Positions 33,911 to 37,119 of a stretch of 37,119 nucleotides of DNA are shown here, piece by piece. The DNA is from Acidobacteriota bacterium (GTDB lineage: Bacteria > Acidobacteriota > Terriglobia > Terriglobales > Acidobacteriaceae), in contig JANXQR010000171.1 of assembly GCA_025353435.1 (NCBI GenBank), positions 1 to 37,119 on the forward strand, in the 5' to 3' direction. Numbering within the stretch: position 1 is the first letter of the stretch; every line of letters begins with the position of its first letter. A program made the translations under genes and the position numbers. The notes beneath the pieces were generated by a model, which had not been told where the DNA came from, did no database searches, and worked only from the letters and a program-made list of their open reading frames with translations.

Positions 33911-34975
33911 CTATTCCTGCGGCGCGGTCGGTTTCTTCGTCTTACGCACCACGGGGAAGTAGCCTGTGCGGGTGCGGACGTTGAGCTTGCCCAGACCCTT
34001 GGACTCTGCGCTCACCTGGACTCGCCGAAAGCCAGGCTCGGTGCTCGGCTTGGTGGAGTGATAAACGATGGTGTATTGGCTGCGGATATCGCGCGCAACT
34101 TCGGCGGCAATCTGGTCAACCTGCTCGAGCGATTTTGGGAAGAATGCGATGCCGCCAGTTTCGGTGGAAAGCATCTCCATGGCGCGGCGGGCATGTCGCA
34201 CTTCCGAGTGGCTCATCTCGTCACCAAAAAGCAGGCCGATGGAGTAGATGACCGGCCCGGAAAGTTGCTGCACGCGGCGGATGGTCTGCTCCAGGTTGAG
34301 CGTGGATGCATTGTCTTCGCCGTCGGTGATGAGCACCAGGACCTGCTTGGGTCGCTTGGCATCGATTGACAGCTTGTCTGCCGAGGCCACCACTGCGTCG
34401 TAAAGCGCAGTGCCGCCACGTGACTCAATGTGGCTCAAGCCTTCGCGCAGTTTGTTCACGTTTGAAGTGAACTCCTGGTCGATGAATGCTTCGTCGGAGA
34501 AGTTCACGACGAAAGCTTCGTCCTGAGGATTCGAAGCAGCGATCAGGTCAAGGGCGCTCTTGTTGACCGCAGGGCGCTTCTTCGACATGGAACCGGAGTT
34601 ATCGACCACCAATGCGATTGAAACCGGCAGGTCAGAATGCTGGAAGCTGATGATGGACTGCTTGACGCCGTCCTCAAAGACCTGAAAATCGTCTTTGGTG
34701 AGGGTCTGCACCAGGTGGCCCTTATCGTCGAGGATTGTGGCATTCAACACCACTTCTTCCACGTCGGTATGGAGTATGAACCCGCTGCCCTCCTTCTGCA
34801 CGGTCTCACGTGAAGGCGCTGGGGCGTTTGCATCCGGCGACCGCACCGGATCGCGATCCACCGTGAGCGGAGGCGCTTGATCGGGGGCCGCCGGCTTGGT
34901 GGTCTGTTGCGCTGATAACGAAAGTGCCGCTCCGGCGAGAACGATCGCGAGGAGGGCGTTATTGCAATGGCGCAT
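33911..34975 (-). CDS. Secreted VWA-domain protein (TIGR03436 type), intact MIDAS
   Basis: A 354-residue protein (360 if the ATG at 34993 is used; both lie inside the end of the preceding gene). A signal peptide ends at about ALSLSAQ. A Pro-rich stretch of about 40 residues follows, then the TIGR03436 N-terminal strands (LTKDDFQVFEDGVKQSI). The VWA domain has a complete metal site: DNSGSM, the Thr in SRGGTALYDAV and DGEDNAS. It ends with the typical RTRTGYFPV. VWA domains with intact MIDAS bind partner proteins through a divalent metal. The overlap with the upstream VWA gene points to translational coupling and a possible duplication. Ligand unknown. Confidence 0.9.
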   Translation of the reverse strand: MRHCNNALLAIVLAGAALSLSAQQTTKPAAPDQAPPLTVDRDPVRSPDANAPAPSRETVQKEGSGFILHTDVEEVVLNATILDDKGHLVQTLTKDDFQVFEDGVKQSIISFQHSDLPVSIALVVDNSGSMSKKRPAVNKSALDLIAASNPQDEAFVVNFSDEAFIDQEFTSNVNKLREGLSHIESRGGTALYDAVVASADKLSIDAKRPKQVLVLITDGEDNASTLNLEQTIRRVQQLSGPVIYSIGLLFGDEMSHSEVRHARRAMEMLSTETGGIAFFPKSLEQVDQIAAEVARDIRSQYTIVYHSTKPSTEPGFRRVQVSAESKGLGKLNVRTRTGYFPVVRKTKKPTAPQE

Positions 34976-36038
34976 AGTAGCCGGTGCGTGCATGAACGGT
35001 AAGCGGCGGCAGCCCCTGAGGTGGATTCAACTTGACCTTAACTTTACGCCACTTGCCGTCGCGGCGCATCTCTTTGGGTGTATATCCGATCACGTATTGG
35101 TTGCGCAGCTCGGTTGAGATTTTCTCGGCAATGTCGCTCATTTCGCTCAGGTCGTCGACACGGAACATGCGGCCGCCTGTCTCCTCGCACAGTTCGTTGA
35201 GCAGGATGGGGCCGGAGCGCTCCTCGGGCGTGGCAGCATACGCATCGAAGATGCCGATCGAGTAAATCTCCACATCCGACTCGCGGACCTGGGAGCGAAC
35301 TTCCCCCTCGGTGTAGCGGGAGCGATTGTCGCCGCCATCGGAGACCACCAGCAGGGCCTTGCGCTCGTGGCGTGCGTCCTTCATCTTTGACACACCGTAG
35401 TAGATGGCGTCGAGCAGCGCGGTGCGGTGTCCGCTGCGAACCGTGGCAAGGCGCGCCTGAATGTCCTCCACCGAGTTGGTGAAGTCTTCAATGAGTTCGG
35501 GTCGGTCATTAAAGCCGATCACAAAGAATTCATCCTGCGGATTGGCCGTTTTTACGAACTGCACAATCGACTCGCGCGCACGGATGAGTTTGGAGGTCAT
35601 GGAGCCGCTCAGGTCGAAGATGATGCCGATTGATACCGGGGCATCTTCGCTGGCGAATGTCTTGATCTTCTGCTCCCCGTTGTTCTCGAAGACCTTGAAG
35701 TCCTCCTGCTCGAGGCCGGTCACGAGGCGGTTCATGGGATCGGTCACGGTGATGGGGACCAGGACCATGTCCACATTCATGCGGATCACGCTGCCCGGCC
35801 GCACCTTGCCGGCCGTATCCGCCGCGTTGAGGGCGGGCGCTTCAGTGCCCTTAGGTTCTCCAGGGGCGGTTGTGCTTGTGGAAGGTGGGGGCACGTGCAC
35901 AGTGTTGAGCGGATCGTCCTGGGCTTTGGAAGCTTGGGTACAAAGGAGCGCAACGAAACTCAGCAGGCAAACAGCACCCGAGAATCGAGGGACACACGCG
36001 GTTTGATTGCGAGTCGAGGGTAAAATATCCGTCTTCAT
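34959..36038 (-). CDS. Secreted VWA-domain protein (TIGR03436 type), intact MIDAS
   Basis: A 359-residue exported protein. A signal peptide (FSGAVCLLSFVALLC, about 20-34, cleaved near KAQ) is followed by a Pro/Thr-rich stretch. Then come VDMVLVPITVTD and LEQEDFKVFENNGEQKI, the family's N-terminal strands. The MIDAS is DLSGSM (142-147), with the Thr in GHRTALLDAIY and SDGGDN completing the metal site. The C-terminus is VHARTGYYAPLQ, the TIGR03436 end motif. The frame opens at a GTG at 36074, but the ATG at 36036-36038 fits better with the signal peptide. It is the first gene of a leftward series and its end overlaps the next VWA gene. Confidence 0.9.
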   Translation of the reverse strand: MKTDILPSTRNQTACVPRFSGAVCLLSFVALLCTQASKAQDDPLNTVHVPPPSTSTTAPGEPKGTEAPALNAADTAGKVRPGSVIRMNVDMVLVPITVTDPMNRLVTGLEQEDFKVFENNGEQKIKTFASEDAPVSIGIIFDLSGSMTSKLIRARESIVQFVKTANPQDEFFVIGFNDRPELIEDFTNSVEDIQARLATVRSGHRTALLDAIYYGVSKMKDARHERKALLVVSDGGDNRSRYTEGEVRSQVRESDVEIYSIGIFDAYAATPEERSGPILLNELCEETGGRMFRVDDLSEMSDIAEKISTELRNQYVIGYTPKEMRRDGKWRKVKVKLNPPQGLPPLTVHARTGYYAPLQ

Positions 36039-36120
36039 ACCGCCGCACCGATAAGTAGTGAGTGATGGTAGCACGGCAGACGCGACACGCGCGTGAAGTT
36101 CATCCCACCGCTGTTATCTC

Positions 36121-36221
36121 TTGACAGGGCAACACCCTGGCCTATTGCGGCGCTGGGATACAATCGAGGCTGGATCCTAAGGCAGTTCTCTCGAAAAAAG
36201 AACGGAACCGGCGGAACTGCC
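36121..36221 (+). promoter_or_regulatory. Promoter and leader region of the DUF1015 gene, with an inverted repeat
   Basis: TTGACA is at 36121-36126 and TACAAT, a plausible -10 box, at 36159-36164; the two are too far apart to be one promoter, so only the -10 box is proposed. GGCAGTTC (36181-36188) and GAACTGCC (36214-36221) form a perfect 8-base inverted repeat with a 25-base spacer in the expected leader, followed by GCCCTTTTCCC. It could act as an attenuator hairpin or an operator. CAGGG-CAACA-CCCTG (36125-36139) is another small hairpin. Confidence 0.4.
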
Positions 36222-36251
36222 GCCCTTTTCCCACGGAGCAAGTCTTTCCGC

Positions 36252-37119
36252 ATGGCCAACATTTATCCCTTTCGAGCCTGGAGATATAACTCGGGCACTG
36301 TCCGGTTGGAGGCTGTTGTCACCCAACCTTATGACAAAATCTCCCCGGCCATGCAGCAGGCATACTACCAAAGCAGCCCATACAATCTGGTTCGCATTAT
36401 CCTCGGGCTGCCTGAACTCTTCGATGCCGAACGCGGGGAAAGCGTGTACTCCCGCGCGGCCCGGGATTTCCAATCGTGGCGCGAACAGGGAGTCCTGGTC
36501 CAGGAGAAAACTCCCTGCGTGTTTGCTTATTCGCAGCGCTTCCAGGTACCGGGCTCCGATGCGGTAAAAGAACGCCGTGGTTTCATTGCCCTGGGAAAGC
36601 TGCACGACTACGCAGACGGAGTGGTCTTCCGTCATGAACAGACGCTTTCCAAGCCAAAAAGTGATCGACTCAATCTGCTAAAGGCGACGCGGGCGCACTT
36701 TGGCCAGATTTTCATGCTGTATTCCGACCCTGGCTGCAGCGTGGAACAGATTCTTTACGATGGCAACGGATCAGCGGACGCCGAAGTGACCGACGAGTAT
36801 GGTGTGGTCCATCGCATCTGGCGCATCAGCGATCCTTCGGTTATCCGGTTGCTGGTGAGCACCATGGATGACAAAAAGCTGATTATTGCCGACGGCCACC
36901 ACCGGTATGAAACCGCACTCGCCTATTCCAAGGAACACGGCCACGCCGAGGAGTGCAAAACGGAATCAAGCGTAAATCAGTTGCCGCACCCCGCTTTTCC
37001 TGAAGCGGCGGTGATGATGACGTTTGTGAACATGGATGCGGACGGGTTGGTGATTCTGCCGACTCATCGCGTGGTCCACAGCCTGCCTGGGTTCGATCCC
37101 GCGGCGTTTGCAGAGGCTG
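36252..37119 (+). CDS. DUF1015 family protein, N-terminal part (runs off right edge)
   Basis: The first 289 codons of a DUF1015 protein; the frame is open to the window end. The opening ANIYPFRAWRYN and TQPYDKISPAMQ are the usual start of the family. RHEQTLSKPKSDRLNLLKAT and IIADGHHRYETALAYSKEHG are its two best conserved blocks, the latter with a His-His pair suggestive of an active site. DUF1015 proteins are cytosolic and of uncertain biochemical role, sometimes annotated near serine metabolism genes. The ATG at 36252 fits the family start; GGAG lies about 12 bases upstream, farther than ideal. Divergent from the VWA series. Confidence 0.88.
   Translation, partial: MANIYPFRAWRYNSGTVRLEAVVTQPYDKISPAMQQAYYQSSPYNLVRIILGLPELFDAERGESVYSRAARDFQSWREQGVLVQEKTPCVFAYSQRFQVPGSDAVKERRGFIALGKLHDYADGVVFRHEQTLSKPKSDRLNLLKATRAHFGQIFMLYSDPGCSVEQILYDGNGSADAEVTDEYGVVHRIWRISDPSVIRLLVSTMDDKKLIIADGHHRYETALAYSKEHGHAEECKTESSVNQLPHPAFPEAAVMMTFVNMDADGLVILPTHRVVHSLPGFDPAAFAEA

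Overview
The window looks like a chromosomal segment of a soil-type Acidobacteriota (class Terriglobia is the best guess). I infer this from three secreted VWFA-related proteins of the acidobacterial TIGR03436 type, a very large Oar-like outer-membrane receptor with an N-terminal carboxypeptidase-regulatory domain, the compact coding style and the moderately GC-rich sequence. I see no rRNA, tRNA, CRISPR array, transposase or phage gene. Most genes are chromosomal housekeeping or envelope genes.

Left part (1-6480): the start of a leftward hydantoinase/oxoprolinase gene; a hexose-6-phosphate mutarotase; a 1.06-kb AT-richer gap; a lone polyprenyl-phosphate sugar transferase followed by a strong terminator; a small DUF7009-like protein; an exported class-C-type serine hydrolase; a KdsC-like phosphatase with an insertion; and a small DUF5522 protein. 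Next (6443-12013, minus strand) comes a two-gene unit of a TonB-receptor-like barrel protein with a Gly-rich segment, followed 21 bases later by a 719-residue VWFA-related protein whose metal site is degenerate.

Middle (12112-20706): GNAT acetyltransferase; a gap with a signal-peptide-like relic; an XRE regulator preceded by a near-perfect palindrome; a Tat-exported aldo/keto reductase; a rhomboid protease; purH; and a large exported TPR protein that shares a long-stem bidirectional terminator with an orphan sugar-binding lipoprotein.

Right-centre (20951-28897): dNTP triphosphohydrolase; a vapBC toxin-antitoxin pair with an inverted repeat at the vapB start; the phosphatidylethanolamine unit psd-pssA followed by an Asd/Usg-like protein without the catalytic cysteine; a DUF465 protein; tsaB-rimI overlapping by ATGA; and a DHA2 drug-efflux transporter.

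Right part (28898-37119): two copies of a short palindromic repeat, one supplying the end of an ankyrin-repeat gene; a cystathionine gamma-synthase/lyase; and a leftward series of envelope genes (two overlapping VWA proteins, a 798-residue three-TM protein I cannot place in any family, and a small secreted regulatory-like domain protein). A divergent DUF1015 gene runs off the right edge. The VWA/VWA/798-aa/small-domain series is the best candidate for an undescribed system, probably an envelope-spanning assembly, but that role is inference from domain layout only.
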